64,000 nt of DNA from Megalopta genalis (lineage: Eukaryota > Arthropoda > Insecta > Hymenoptera > Halictidae). The stretch spans positions 7,716,963-7,780,962 of the forward strand of contig NC_135022.1 of the NCBI RefSeq assembly GCF_051020955.1, read 5' to 3'. A program made the translations under genes and the position numbers. Each line of letters starts with the position of its first letter. Within the stretch, counting starts at the first letter, position 1. Shown here piece by piece: positions 11,359 to 23,661 of the stretch. Under the pieces are notes generated by a model. It saw only the letters and a list, made by a program, of their open reading frames with translations, was not told the DNA's origin and did not search any database.

Positions 11359-11960
11359 TTAATTGATTTAAGGTTTCCGTTACACCCTTGTGACCTGCGA
11401 TTAATCTACTGCAAGCTTCTCCTATTAATTTTCATCGAATTTCATCTGCTGGTGTGACAATGTTATTCGTGTTCGTAGGTTGTGGCAAAACTGGGCTAAT
11501 ATCTGGTTCGTCTCCATCAGTTGAACTGCTGTTCTCCTGGGATTTAGATTCGCAATCAGGTATAGACTAAGTTATACTTGGTTCACTGATCTTGGCAGGT
11601 GAGATTATTGGTAGATGTAATGGCGTAGATGAGGCTCCTGGGAGATTGTAGATGAGTGGTGTTTGCATCATTGTTTCTTCTAATCTTGGCTTCGCTGTTA
11701 TCACAGTTTCATCTATTGAATTGCGTTTGCAAAAGATGCTTGGGTCGTCGATTTGGTTATTTGGATATTTGGACGTTTGGCTCTCATCGAGAGTGTGGGT
11801 TGTGGATGTCTTAAATGAATTTAACGCTGTCTTAAATTCCCACGTTTTCGACGTTATGTTCGACGTTCTTTTCCTGTGGCTGAATAATTATTCTTGAGCG
11901 AATTTAAAGTACGTGAAAGATAAGCTATGAAAAATATGTCAGGAATGTTCTTCGTATGTC

Positions 11961-13900
11961 ACACTTCCAGTGAGCATTTTCTATGACTTCAATCAACTTT
12001 CTACTTGACATTATTAAAACCCCAGAGTAACCATGAGAAGAAAATAAAATAAAACATTTGTCTACAAACTCCTATTAAAATTTGGACGAAACACGCAATA
12101 GAAATTACAAAAATATTAGTTTGCATAATTGCCTAAGTATTCTCCATGTTTTTTATTATGTTGACTTATATGACTAGACATTTTCGGAATAATAGAGAAT
12201 GTTACCTTTCATCTTTTGTAATACACTGGTTTACACTAACCGATGATTTTCGAAAAAGGATTTCATAATTTTGGTATTTTAAATAATGTTGTACACATAA
12301 TAAATCATCTCATAGGTGTACTTTAAAAGTAGCTGAAAAAATTCTTTTTAATGATAATATAATAATTTAAATCTCTGTAGTTTCGGGAAAATACTCTTTA
12401 TATTATACTATGTTGTAATACCACATAGTGTTTGTTTTAATTAGTTTTATTTAATCTGATCTTATTTTTATTAATAAATATTTAGCGTTATTTATGAAAC
12501 TTACATTTATAGGATAGTAACGCATAAATGCCAGCTGAAAACGTGATCATTTTCTTATATCATTATACTCGAGGTAGGAAAGTTAATTCTTAATTCTATC
12601 AATTCAAACGAATTCTGCAGTATTTATGGAGTATTTTTTGTTTCCAATAGATCATTTTGGACATATGTTGCACAATGTAGTCATCGAGACGAGTTTTTAT
12701 ATTTTTTCGATCGGATGTACGATTTACACATTTTTGTCCCGATGTCGCGTTCAGTTATGGTTCGTGAAAGAAATTATTCGTAATAAGACTTAATTCTGTT
12801 TGTACTATGCACAGTATTGAACTATAAGAATTATACATATATCTGTTTGAACTGTTCAAACGAACACGGTAACATACAGTGTATTTGTATGTATGATAAT
12901 AAGTTTGCTCGAAAAAATTTGAACGCAAATTGTTATATTAATTTTAATGTACAATTCATAACTCCTACTATCGTATAGTTTAAAGCTAACGAGAAGACTT
13001 TTGCGACGAACATGCCCGCACTGTTTATAGTCATCTCCTCGTCAAATCTGAATAGTGCATATAGCGGCTTGAGTACGAATCATGCATAATTAAAGTGTGG
13101 ATAGTAAAGTATTATTATACTACTTTCATGCTTACTATAGCGAAGACAACCTGCAAAATTGACATCACTTTTTTCATCACTTTTTTAAATCGTGGGTTTA
13201 AACATCAATGTAGAGTATTATCAGAATCTGAATCATAATGTTTTATGTGAAATATTATATAATAGAATGAACCATCTACATCTCACAGTTGTATGTATTT
13301 ACGTAACCGGAGGATGAAGTTTTGGAAATATGTAGTACCCGGGAAGGCTCATAAAGTGCAGAAATAAGTTAAATGTTCGACAATTTCCAAAATTACTAGT
13401 TTATTATTCTTCTCAAATTTCCAAATATGTTGCAAATGTATCTTTTCGTTGGGAAGAATGAATTGGAGGAAGGATTGGAAGGATGAATTGGATAGTGGAC
13501 TGTATGGTAAAAAACGCTGGTGTAATAACGCTAAATATGTTTTAACCAATAAGATTCGTACAGAGGAGGTTATAGATGATATACAATAGAATGATGAAAT
13601 GTGACGATGTGTCGTGAAGGTCATGAATGATACGATTAAGCGATCAATTTATGGCTACAAAGCTGTATCGAAATTTGCAAGCGCAATCGGTTGTAGCGAA
13701 GCTAGGCTGCAAGCGCAAAAGTATTACAAGCGTAACGTGAATCGCGTGCACAATAGCAGAGAAGAATTACAAGCGTAACTATATGTATCTACGTAACAGT
13801 AGCTGCTAACTCATGACAAATGAAAACTAACCACGGTCGCGGTGTGAGGGCCTATTTATTTCGTTGTGAATATTGAAAACTAAGCAGAACTGAATGTTCG
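11961..13900. other. AT-rich DNA, no gene recognised
   Basis: No assignable coding sequence, tandem repeat or transposon end was found. The open frame at 13349-13624 (minus, 91 aa) has no recognisable motif. Around 13640-13790 a short word, RCAAGCGYAA, recurs four or five times (for example GCAAGCGCAA, ACAAGCGTAA). This is a local degenerate repeat only. Confidence 0.3.
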
Positions 13901-14207
13901 TTACAGTGTACGATGGCAATGCCCTAACGAACAACGTTGCATGGGAAACGACGGAAAATAAATAATGGTCGCGCTAGAATTCTTATGCATCGATCCAAGT
14001 GATACCAGTAAAGAGGAGGTAATCGACTGGCGATTTAAAATTGATCGATTTGATTTTAGACACACGAGACTATTTTCTTCAGCGTACTGGATCTGTATTG
14101 GAAAATTTATAGTTGGGTCGGGTTGTTGCTTGACAAATTTCCAATATTCGGAATCAGCAACGGAATCGCCAACATCTAATTTCACCACAAATGAAGAGTT
14201 GCATTAA
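13901..14207 (-). CDS. Unrecognised open frame, 95 aa
   Basis: Minus-strand frame beginning MVKLDVGDSVADSEYWKFVK. It has protein-like composition and stays open upstream for a few codons. The opposite strand also has an 80-codon frame, so coding is uncertain. It lies just outside arm 1 of the large inverted duplication. No domain recognised. Confidence 0.2.
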
Positions 14208-14749
14208 ATGGAACATTCAGATTGAGAATACTCCATTTTTTATTACTGCAGAGCTGTGCATTCTTGGTAGTTTGCAGGTCATTTCTTGTACTCTACGCGC
14301 CCGAAATAACTAAATGAGTTTCTGTAGTGGTTATGATATAGAGGAAGAAAAGCAGTGCAACACCCACTCTTATGTTATTCATCGAAACCAAATTATTCGA
14401 AATGCATTAATGATACTACTGCAGCTTGGTTTCAGTAGTCGAAGAAAACTATGGCTGGGCTATTAATTATCTCATATCTTTCGATATTGGAGCGATGCTT
14501 CCCTAAGTATTAATTATAGGTAAATATAGCCATTTTCAAAGCATGTTCACAACTATCAATCTCAATTTCCAAAGTATTTGGAAATTTGGTTCCATAATTT
14601 CAAATAGTGTGATATACATAACCAGAAATGTAACTTGCAGTGGATACATTCTCAATAAACGGGCAACAAATATTAATCACATAATGAAAAATACCAAGAT
14701 TGCACGATTCCTACTAAACATTCAAGTGGAAATTTAGAAAGCAGGAATT

Positions 14750-16057
14750 TGTTTGCTTGAAGATTTACGGCTTTAATCGTCACCAAAAACCGATTGGATC
14801 AATATGGAGATTGAGTGATGCAGTTTTCATGTCAAGATTCACGTCAGTGTTCAGCAGATATCTAGAAGACTGGTTCTTCTGCTTGAGACTTTGTATGGCG
14901 CGATTGCGGAAGTAATCAACAAGAAAAGGAAGACTACATTGATCTGAATTTCGATGTACTTTTGGAGCAAGGATATGAGATTTGATGTTGGATCTTTCAT
15001 ACCGAACTTTCCTGAATTTGGTTAACAGTCTGAAACATTTACTTCTCGGGGTGAACAGGATCGGAAGTGATTGTGCGAAGTCGTGTATATTATCTATGAA
15101 TCAAATTGTGCAGTAATGGCACTAAACGTCATGTAGAAGCAAACTTGAAATCTGAATCGGTAATTTTTATTTACACGTCATTATTTGCTGTTGCTTTCCA
15201 TTAGTTAAAAACTTGCAACCATATTTGGATAACAAGCAATACAGCTTCAGAGGATTGATTGCCTTGCTACTTATTTCTACATTCAAATCCTACTGTCACT
15301 AGAGATATTGCTTTCTTGAGTACGTTGATCAATTTACCGTCTGCTTCCGATTCTGACACGATTAAATCAAATACTCTAGATTTATAAAAATCCATGTTTA
15401 TATGATCAATTTGGAACATTCATTCGATGAAATTGATAATGCAGATTTTCTAGTTGTAGCAAATTTTGCGAGGATATAACATTGTTGTCTATTAAGTAAG
15501 CTAGAGTAGGTATGTCGAATCTTTTCGAGCAAACTCAAGCATTTATAGTATTACAGAGTTAATGCAATTAATAAACTTATTCCTGAGGTTTTTCATAGTA
15601 GTGTTATTGGTTTAAATAGGTCTATGATTTATATCGAACAGTATTTATCGCAGTTATTCTTGTGAAATGGAATCGCGTTGTATATTATGTGCTTGAGTAC
15701 GAACGCTGTGTATTTCGAACCTGCAATTTGGTACTATCACTGATTGTGAGACACTGCATTGGTTTAGGTTGAAGTACGGAAAAGACTCGGTCAGGAAAGT
15801 AATTTTTCATTCTTATTGGAGGTTTTGTAAACGTTTTTAAAAAAGACAGAAATGGTAAATGTTTATTGTTTACATAACAGTGCAATAGATTTCTCGCAAT
15901 ATTTTGGGTCGTAACATTCCAATTTCAAAAAATCCTTCTCGCTAACATTGTTTCTATGTGAAATGAAGTTATTTGCATAATTTGGGCTTGATCGAGTTTC
16001 GGAAATGCGTTCGAGACTAGTTTCGGAATGACAATATTTTTTAAGTAATTTTGACAT
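14750..16057 (-). pseudogene. Decayed unknown gene (copy 1), starts MSKLLKKYCHSE
   Basis: Minus-strand reading from 16057 (MSKLLKKYCHSETSLERISE) is broken at codon 65 and resumes in another frame at 15885. In copy 2 the same protein stays open for 139 codons. Beyond that, protein-like reading in several frames continues to about 14750. This suggests one long, degraded gene rather than many short ones. No domain identified. This copy is the more damaged one. Confidence 0.45.
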
Positions 16058-16639
16058 TTTCGAATTTTGTGAACCTCATAGATTATTTAAAACATTATAT
16101 TTTATTTAGGACAGTAATTTAAATAGTTAGAATATTCAAAAATCTTATTTCTCTATAATCAAAAATAATAAATTATCTTTGATATAATTAATCAAGTTAA
16201 TGCGAATGAACTCCTGGGGCGAATTTTACTTCTCTATTATATCGTATTCTATAGATGCTATTTTTATCGTTGCTATATAGGATGCTCTTTTCTACTCGTA
16301 CGTTTCGAAATGTGGTTCTGATGTTTTCATGACACTCAACAACTATCTGCTACCATCACGGAAGTTGTCGAGTCGTCTCATCGGATACAGATAACGGCTT
16401 TGATTGTGGTAGGCTTCAGCGAGGTTCGTCGTGATTTGGTAGAATGACATCATCCATTGGTTCGTTGAATTCCAAGAAATTTCTGAGAATTTACCTTGTC
16501 TTGGTACTGGAATTTTAAAGTCTAATGAACATTCGTTGATACGTAATACATATGTGGCATTATTGTTAATTGTACCGTTATTTGTTAATTAAATTTAGAT
16601 CTTACATGTGCAATTTTCAATTTGTTAGTGTGTACTATA

Positions 16640-16860
16640 CGTAGATTACCTCCAATTAGTATTTCTATTCGGCAAGATTTCTACAACTTTGTGTGGACTA
16701 CTATATTGGTTACAAAATTTTCCTATTTTAGACTCTTTCATAAGTTAAATTAAATCTAATGGTTCATAAACTTCTTTAATTTGCAAATTTGAATTTTGTC
16801 GTCGTTTTCTATTTAACATTTCATCATGATTTTTAGGACTAGAATTTATTATATCGTTCG
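16640..16860 (-). pseudogene. Gypsy integrase C-terminal (GPY/F) fragment, copy 1
   Basis: Reads RKRRQNSNLQIKEVYEPLDLI, then a premature stop where copy 2 reads YLMKESKIGKF and continues to the GPY/F-type SGPHRVVEIL and HTNKLKI. In Gypsy elements this module closes the integrase. It is fused directly behind Copia-type linker sequence (PSQPEIPVEQLSTND), giving a chimera of two unrelated LTR families. Confidence 0.6.
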
Positions 16861-17122
16861 TCGATAATTGTTCGACAGGGATTTCAGGTTGTGACGGTGC
16901 TTCTTGAGCTTCGGGAGTTGGGATGCGTAGATTATCTTCTCTTTGAAGATAATCAATATTATCGTTTTGATAATCTTGAGAAGACAGATCGACATCGAAA
17001 GTTAATGGTTCGCTATTGTGTTCGTCGCGGCCTAAATCATTTTGCGGGATATTTTCGGAGGGAACGTTCTTTACGGCAGACTTTTGAATGTCGTTCGCGC
17101 TGAAATTTTCGAGGAACTTCAC

Positions 17123-18400
17123 ATCGCGCGCGATTTCTACCCGTTTTGCATCCTTATTTCATATTCGATATCCCTTCGAACATTCGGAATACCCGACGAA
17201 AGTCCCCTTTCGCGAACGTGGTTCAAACTTCCCTTTATTCGGATCGTTATTTAGAAAATAGACGTCGCATCCGATATCGCGAAAGTGTTTAACGAGGGGC
17301 AGCTTCCCGTAAAGCCTCTCAAAAGGAGATTTTCTGGCTATAGCTCTTGACGGACATCGATTACGAATATGATTCGCCGTCGATACGGCTTCTGCCCAAA
17401 AAGATCGCGGTAGACCGGATTGCGCAATTAGACATCTCGCCGTTTCTACTATTGTCCGATTCTTCCGCTCGGCTACCTCGTTTTGCTGTGGATTGTATGC
17501 GTCCGATAACCTCCGTTTAATCCCGTTATCGCTTAAGAACTTATCAAACCGCGAATTTATATACTCCTTCCCATTATCCGATTGTAGGAATTTAATCTTG
17601 CGACCGGTCTGATTTTATATATAGTTCTTGAATTCTCGGAACGCATCAAATACTTGGTCCTTTGATCTTATAAACGGAACTTCGCACCACCTAGAATAAT
17701 CGTCAATGAACGTGACGAAATATCTGTTACCTGCGTGTGAGTGCGTTCGCATGGGGCCGCAGACATCGCTGTGAATTATTTCTAAGACTTCCGTCGCACG
17801 CTTCGATTGTTCCGGAAACGGTGTTTGCGTCATCTTATTTTCGATACAAATTTCGCAACACAATGTCCGTTTAAAATCTTCAACGTTGCCACTCGGTATG
17901 ATGCACTTCCGCCTCGCTTCCAGTAGATCCTGTTGATTTAAATGTCCAAGCCGCCTGTGCCATATCTCGAGCTCGTTGTTCCGTTGCGACTTCGCTGCGT
18001 CCTCGTCTGCTGCCATGGCCCTGTGTGTGGACCCTTTTTTCGTCACGTAATATAGGCCATTTTTACGAATGGCGGTCAAATTGTTATTGCCTTTACCATC
18101 GATGACTTTGGCTTGATCTTTTGTGAAAAGCACTCTGTATCCACGATCCGTTATTTTCCCGACCGATAACAGGTTTGTTCTTAGGTCCGGTACTTGCAGA
18201 GCGTCTTCTAGCGTCAAGTTCTTTTCTGAACCCCTTTCATCGATAACTACGCGCAAAGTTCCACTCGCGTTAATGTTTGTCGACGCATTGTTTGCAAGAT
18301 TTAATTTTCCATGCAGCCTTTTGTCGATATATTCGAAGCTATTTAGATCCTTGCACAGGTGAGGCGTGCTGCCACTGTTCGTCGCTCACCCCGTTATTCA
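17123..18400 (-). pseudogene. Copia protease-integrase fragment
   Basis: The protease active-site region reads NSGSTPHLCKDL at about 18395-18360, with Asn where the catalytic Asp of D-S-G is expected. The open stretch 18256-17615 (213 aa) carries the GAG-pre-integrase motif (NELEIWHRRLGHLNQQDL), the HHCC zinc binding (CEICIENKMTQTPF) and the first integrase core Asp in EIIHSDVCGPM. After a break near 17612 the core continues (LQSDNGKEYINSRFDKFL; NPQQNEVAERKNRTIVETAR), and the final part (GTFVGYSECSKGYRI) ends near 17123. The second Asp and the Glu of D-D-E are therefore present, but the gene is frame-broken and has no reverse transcriptase. Confidence 0.85.
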
Positions 18401-19020
18401 CTCGTGTTATTTCGCATTTTTGTCCGAATTCCGACGTTGTGTAGAAGGAGATATCGCTGCTAGCACCTTTAGCCGAGTGTCTCGTGTTTCTACCCTTGCG
18501 GCACTCGGATGCTATATGGCCGAATTTCCGACATCGAAAACATTTCGGTTTTGAGCGGTCGTCATCGGTATATTTTCCGCAGCTCTGTTATAATTATTTT
18601 TCCCATAATTTGGTCTTACACGTCTTCCGGCAACCATAGCGTTAGGCACTGTGTCACACGATTCATTTTTGCGTGCGTCGCTTTCTTCGATGATCTTAAT
18701 TCGAAGAGTATCGGGAGGTGGCAACTCATCACGCGACTCAATTGCACAGCGTAAAATTTCGAAACTCTGTGGCAAACTATACAGCAACAAAATTGCCAGC
18801 AAATCTGCGTTGATATCCACGTCCATTTCGTGTAGTTTGTCGACAGCATCAAAGAATTTCCTGAGGTGTTCGCGAACATCTTCGCCCTCGTTCATGCGCG
18901 TAGCTTTACGCGCAGGCCCCCGTGATTGATAGATCTGCTCGAGTTTCCGCCATACCTCGTTCGATATTCTACAATCCTTTATTTGTTTTAATTCCGACGG
19001 ATTGATCGACAGTATTATAT
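18380..19020 (-). pseudogene. Copia gag (partial) with zinc knuckle
   Basis: Reads INPSELKQIKDCRISNEVW, then NEGEDVREHLRKFFDAVDKL and LAILLLYSLPQSFEILRCAI, typical of Copia gag (UBN2/DUF4219 type). After frame changes near 18515 comes a CCHC knuckle, CFRCRKFGHIASEC. The N-terminal part is missing because the Jockey poly(A) abuts it. The nucleocapsid role, packaging element RNA, is family knowledge. Confidence 0.8.
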
Positions 19021-19522
19021 CAGATTTTGTCTTTTTTTTTTTTTTAAAGTAAGTTTATTTTTCTCATTTCAGTCATAATATACAGAGAATAATCCTACTT
19101 AAAAATACTTTTAACATTAATAATAAAAATTTTGATAGCCATTAGTTATCAATTTGGATAAACTCTATAGCTAGCTATGGTAATATGATATGTTTTAGGC
19201 ACGTTATTAGGGCGAGAGATTTATATGCTATCAGTCTTGTATCGTTAGTTGTTAGTAAAAGAAAAGGAAGAGTCTTAAAAAAACTTTTACCATCTATCTT
19301 AAATATGACTTAGGCTAATTAAAACATAAATAAATAAGGCAGTAGGTGTGGGGTGAGGAGTTGGGGTGGGTGGGTTAGGGTTCGGAGGATCTATTTACAA
19401 GGGAACTTAAAACTAATGTTGCTGTTAAGCATTTTGCGCTATTTAAGGATTGTATACAGGTCTTAAGACAACCACTGATAATAACTAATGACCTTTGTTT
19501 TTCCGGAACTTAGTCTATTTTT

Positions 19523-22500
19523 TCACTTTTTACGGGTTCTTCTGCGGAGTTCGTCAATGTGCCTGGCGTCGTTAGCTAGCCAGGAGTAATCTTTGTTTAG
19601 TCTATCCCTGTCCATTTTGTCCTTGATAGAGAGTGCTGTTGAGTAGTTGGATTGTTCTCGTATGTATTTGTTGTCGTCTGGATTGATTTTCTTATTAGCG
19701 GAGTGTCTATTCCTATAGTAGATTATGGGTAAGTTATGTTGATCTTGGATTATTCCATTATGGTCACAGCAGAGGAACAGCTCTGGGGGTATGTAACCTG
19801 AGCTTAACTTGTTGGGGGTCGTCTCTTCTTCCGTTTTCATTGTGTCTATTATTATTTGATTTTTGGTGTGGCCAATCCTGCTGAAGTAATTTCGGGTGAG
19901 TTTTAAGTTGAAGCAGTCTATTCTTGGTATATCAGCTTTTGTGTATATTTTAATGTTACTGATTCTTTTGGTGTAATTTTATTCAGCTGTTCTATATCGG
20001 CCGAGGCATGTTCTTAAGCATGATCTTTCAAATCTTCTTATTTTTTCTATAATTGTTGGCCCGGTGTTCCAGAATATGGGTGCGGCATACGTTAATATGG
20101 GTCTAACTAATAGCTGGTAGCAAATAAGTTTGGCTTTGGTGGAAAGATTTTTGTTGTAGAAAAGTCTAGAGTTAGCTTTGAAGGTTCTTCTGGCTTTGTC
20201 CAGTTGCGTAATATGGTGTTTGTTCAGTCTTAGTAGATGATCCAGTTGTACTCCTAGATATTTTACTAGCTTTTTGGGGGTGATTTCAACAGTTTCGTTA
20301 GTGTGAATGTTTTTAGCTGTGATTGTTGCTTTTTCTATCTTTACTACGTTTGAGTATTTGATTTGTTTTACCGGTCTGCGGAAGAATATTAGCTCACTTT
20401 TGGTGGGATTAATTTTCAAGTTCCAGTTTTTATAGTAGTCAGTGATGTGGTTTAATGTCATTTGTAGTGAGTTTTTGATTTGTCCTACGTCCGTGTCAGC
20501 TTTGTAGATTATTAAGTCGTCCGCGTAGGCAATCGAGTGTAGTCTGTCTACGGTGTTGAGTCCGAATTCGTTTATAACTTCGCTATTATAAATGTTGAAG
20601 AGTATTGGTGATGTTACTGTTCCTTGTTGCAGGCCTTCTGAGATTTTGAATGTGGTGGTAGACATTTTCGTTCCGTCCCATATGCGGAACGTTTTTCCAT
20701 TAGTCATATTTGCTATTAGTAGGATTAGTCCTGCTGGAAATTGGTATTTGTCTAGTTTATGAATTAGCCCATTATGCCAAACTGAATCGAATGCTTTTTC
20801 AAGGTCTAGCAATATTGCCCCCACTGTCAGTCCGTTGTGTAGGTAATTGTTGAGGTCAGAAGTTAATTTGTGAATTGCGTGTGTGGTAGAAAGTTTATTC
20901 TTAAATCCGAATTGGTTATCTGGTATAATATTGTGTTCAAATGTTCGTAGTGAGACTAATGGGTCTGTAGCTTTGTGGCTCTTCTGGGTTTTTACCTTTT
21001 TTTAGTATCGGTAGGATTTTAGCTTGTTTCCATCTGTTTGGGTAATAGGCGTGGTCAATTGCATTATTAAAGAGTATCGTGTATTCTATTATGATGGTTG
21101 TCGGTAGATTTTTGATGGCAATTGATGGGATGTTGTCCAGCCCTGACGAAGTCTTATTATTTAGCTTTTTGATAATTTCGCTTACTTCACTGCAAGAAAT
21201 GAAATGATTGGTTTCTTTATCCAGGTGTACTGGCCTGTATGCTGGGTTAGCGTCTGTGAATGTTGTAAAAGTTGCCTTTGTATCTGTCATTCTTTTTGCT
21301 ATTTTGCTGTATTTGTCTGTTGTTTCGTCGTATCTTGGTGAATTTATTCTTTCCAGATACTTTCCTATTATCTCGAGTTTAGTAATCGGATCTGTAATGT
21401 AAAGTTCGTTGTTGTCGGTCCTGTCTGGTAAAGTTTTCGCTACTTCTTTGTTAAATTCGTTTTTGTTAATATTAAGTCTGAGGTTTTCGATGCTAATGTG
21501 TTTTTGTGGTCTCAGTATCCTGTTAATGGTCGGGAAAAATTCATTGGCGTTCTTGAAGTTTATATTTTTAATGATGGAGGCCCAGTATGCGGTTGCAGCT
21601 TTAGAGATTTCAATGTGGAGTTTTTTATTGAGTATTTTTATTGTCCGTTTAATTCTGTTCGTCTCTTGTCTGCTGTGCTTGCTCGAGCTTTGGTACCTGA
21701 TGAAATACAACCTTGATATTAGGCATGACTTTGCCGCGTGTAGTTTTTTAGTGTTATTGCTAATGTATTTTTGATAATAATTTTTATTGCTAGGTTTATT
21801 TGTTGGGACTATTTCGTTAATTGTTTTTGTGATAAGCAGTTCGAGGTAGCTGATACCTTCGTCTATTTCATTTATCGCGAGATTCCTATTATCCGGTAGT
21901 TTATTTTTTAGGTGCTTATCGGCCCGTTTGGCGAATTTTCGCCAATTAGTTTTTTTATAGTTGAATGAGTGGGGTTTAGGAGGAGTTGGTGTTATTCCTT
22001 GGAACAGTGTGGTTGGTTCTATTGCGAATGTTAGTGCATTATGATCGCTATCGTATGGGTTTGTCCTTATTTTGTTGTTGTTGAGGTTCAGTATTTCTAA
22101 TCTGCTGTCTGTTATGCAGTAATCCAGGAAAGAGTTTGCTTTGGTGTACGTAGGGTTGGCAGCTGCGTAGATTGTTGTTTTATGTGATATACTGTTGTCG
22201 ACCTCCCATTGTAGTAATCGTCTGCCCCTGTCATTCGTGTTTGAATCACCCCATTGTGTATTTCTGGCGTTTATGTCGCCGGCTATGATGAAGAAACTGT
22301 TTTCGTTGTCCAGATGAAAGTCTTTGTAAAGTTGTTCGAACTCGATTATGAATGCGTTTTTTGTGGATTGTGGGGCGTATATGCTGAAGATGAGTAATGT
22401 TTTTTTTGAGTTTACTATTATTTTTATCACTGTGTATTCTATGATTCTATTTTTCTTTGAGTTTGGGTATGGGACCATGGTGTAATTGATGTTGTTTTTT

Positions 22501-22751
22501 ATAACTATTGCAGTACCTCCGCCTCTCGAGTTTGGAGCTCTGTCTGTCCTAATTATGTCGTAGTTGTTTAATTTCAGTTTGTGTTTGTTGTTAAGTTTCG
22601 CTTCTGAGATCAGTATAATGTCGTGTTTGTAAGCTTCAATATATTTTTGTAAGTCTAGTCTTTTTTTAATTGTGCACAGTGAATTTACATTTATCGCTGA
22701 TATTTTGATTGGGTTGCTGGTGGTTGTGTGAGCCATTACTCGATTGACCAT
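19523..22751 (-). pseudogene. Jockey ORF2: endonuclease and reverse transcriptase
   Basis: 22751-20937 (604 aa) holds an APE-type endonuclease: INVNSL, LISEAKL, AGDINARNTQWGD and the catalytic DSDHNALTF. The finger part of the reverse transcriptase follows (SYRPISLTTN). A deletion of about 20 codons with frameshift near 20940 leads to 20824-19979 (281 aa): LDLEKAFDSVWH, GLQQGTVTSPILFN and the YADD box in SIAYADDLIIY. A single TAA at 19979 precedes the C-terminal tail, which runs on to 19523. Catalytic residues of both enzymes survive, so damage is limited to one deletion and one stop. Confidence 0.88.
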
Positions 22752-23657
22752 TGTGCTAAATAATCGATTCTCAGTGTATTTTGGGTGATTTTATTATTGA
22801 AATCGACTAGTTGCTCTTTGATTTCGTCTAAGCTACTTCTGAATATATCAAGTATTTGGCTTATATTTATGTTGTTGTGGTTATTATTGTCCGTTACTTG
22901 AAATTGTGTTCTTTCGTTGCTGTTGGTCAGCATTCTTGGGGTGGGGGGGGGGGGGGGTGAGCCTTTCGTTTCTGGTGTGTGTTTCGGGTTGTGCCATATG
23001 TTGTGTGTATGGAATTCTATTGTTTTTTGTGATGTTTGCGTATGAAATACTCGGGTCAATTTGTCTGTGAATTTTTTGTGTTTTTTCGAAAGCTTTTCTG
23101 TTTTTGTTTTCGTGTTCTTGCTTCTTCATGTTCATTATCATAGACATATATGGGCAGCCCAGGTAAGAGGCCGGGTGCCCATTTTCCCCGCAGTTAGCAC
23201 ATTTTAGCACGTTTTTATTACCTGATTTCTCGATGTTGCATTTTCTCGGTTTATGGCTTTGTGCGCATTTGACGCACCTGTACCTCATGTTGCAGTTAGA
23301 GCTGGCGTGACTTACTCTTTGGCAGTTTTTGCATTGGAAAATTTTAGGCTTTCTATGCCTTTCCCATCTTATTGATTGGCTTAGCAGTTTTTTGATTTTG
23401 AGTAGCTCCGGATGATTGCTATTTTTGTCTATTTGCACTATAAAATGGTATTTATTGCTATTTGTGCGGTCAAATTGTAGTTTGTTAATTTTGGTTATGC
23501 TTATGTTATTGATTTTGAGTTCTTCTAATGCAGCCATTACCTCAGCTTCATTGAAGCCCCCTCGAATGCCCTTAAGGACGAATGATTTGTTTTTAAGATG
23601 GCTTGTGGGGTGAAGGAGTGGAATTGGAGGTTATTTTCCTTCAGGATTTCCATGCTT
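22736..23657 (-). pseudogene. Jockey ORF1 (gag), main part
   Basis: The frame at 23537-22884 begins inside the PRE_C2HC-type RNA-binding region (GIRGGFNEAEVMAALEELK is just upstream) and carries three knuckles: CKNCQRVSHASSNC, CVKCAQSHKPRKC and CANCGENGHPASYLGC. After the C15 homopolymer at 22943-22957 the reading must move to the 23059-22736 frame, which ends WSIE-stop over the start of ORF2. Another single-base shift lies near 23600. ORF1 protein binds element RNA in the ribonucleoprotein. Confidence 0.82.
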
Positions 23658-23661
23658 TTAA

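Larger units (their letters stand above)
8290..11960 (-). mobile_element. Gypsy (Ty3-type) retrotransposon remnant, split by piggyBac-1
   Basis: Minus strand, 5' to 3'. RNase H piece at about 11940-11870 (YLSRTLNSLKNNYSATGKE). Inter-domain linker. Integrase zinc-binding region up to the TTAA at 11359-11362 (IAGHKGVTETLNQL), resuming after piggyBac-1 at 9038 (KEKYHCPEMRKDSQEF). Integrase core remains near 8990-8700 (ITDTSLEPFDELATT). Core end at 8693-8510 (EEWDLYLPFAMISY). C-terminal GPY motif at about 8430 (DPRYIGPYEIVDV). Frames shift repeatedly and stops are frequent. The reverse transcriptase, protease, gag and both LTRs were not found. Confidence 0.8.
14405..16957 (-). repeat. Arm 1 of a 2.5 kb inverted duplication
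   Basis: The reverse complement of this interval matches 61478 to the right edge of the window, at roughly 90-95% by eye with small indels. Shared landmarks: LQREDNLRIP near 16950, the MSKLLK frame at 16057, and the block around CTGCAGCTTGGTTTCAGTAG near 14416. At 16957 the similarity stops inside Copia-like sequence. At the other end it continues to the window edge, so the true length is unknown. Confidence 0.9.
16860..19028 (-). mobile_element. Copia-type LTR retrotransposon remnant
   Basis: Minus strand: partial gag (19028-18380), protease region, GAG-pre-integrase and integrase core (18256-17615), then the integrase C-terminal region to about 16960. Reverse transcriptase, RNase H and LTRs are absent. 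The 5' side ends abruptly at the poly(A) tract of the Jockey element. The 3' side passes into the chimeric Gypsy fragment of the inverted duplication. Confidence 0.85.
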
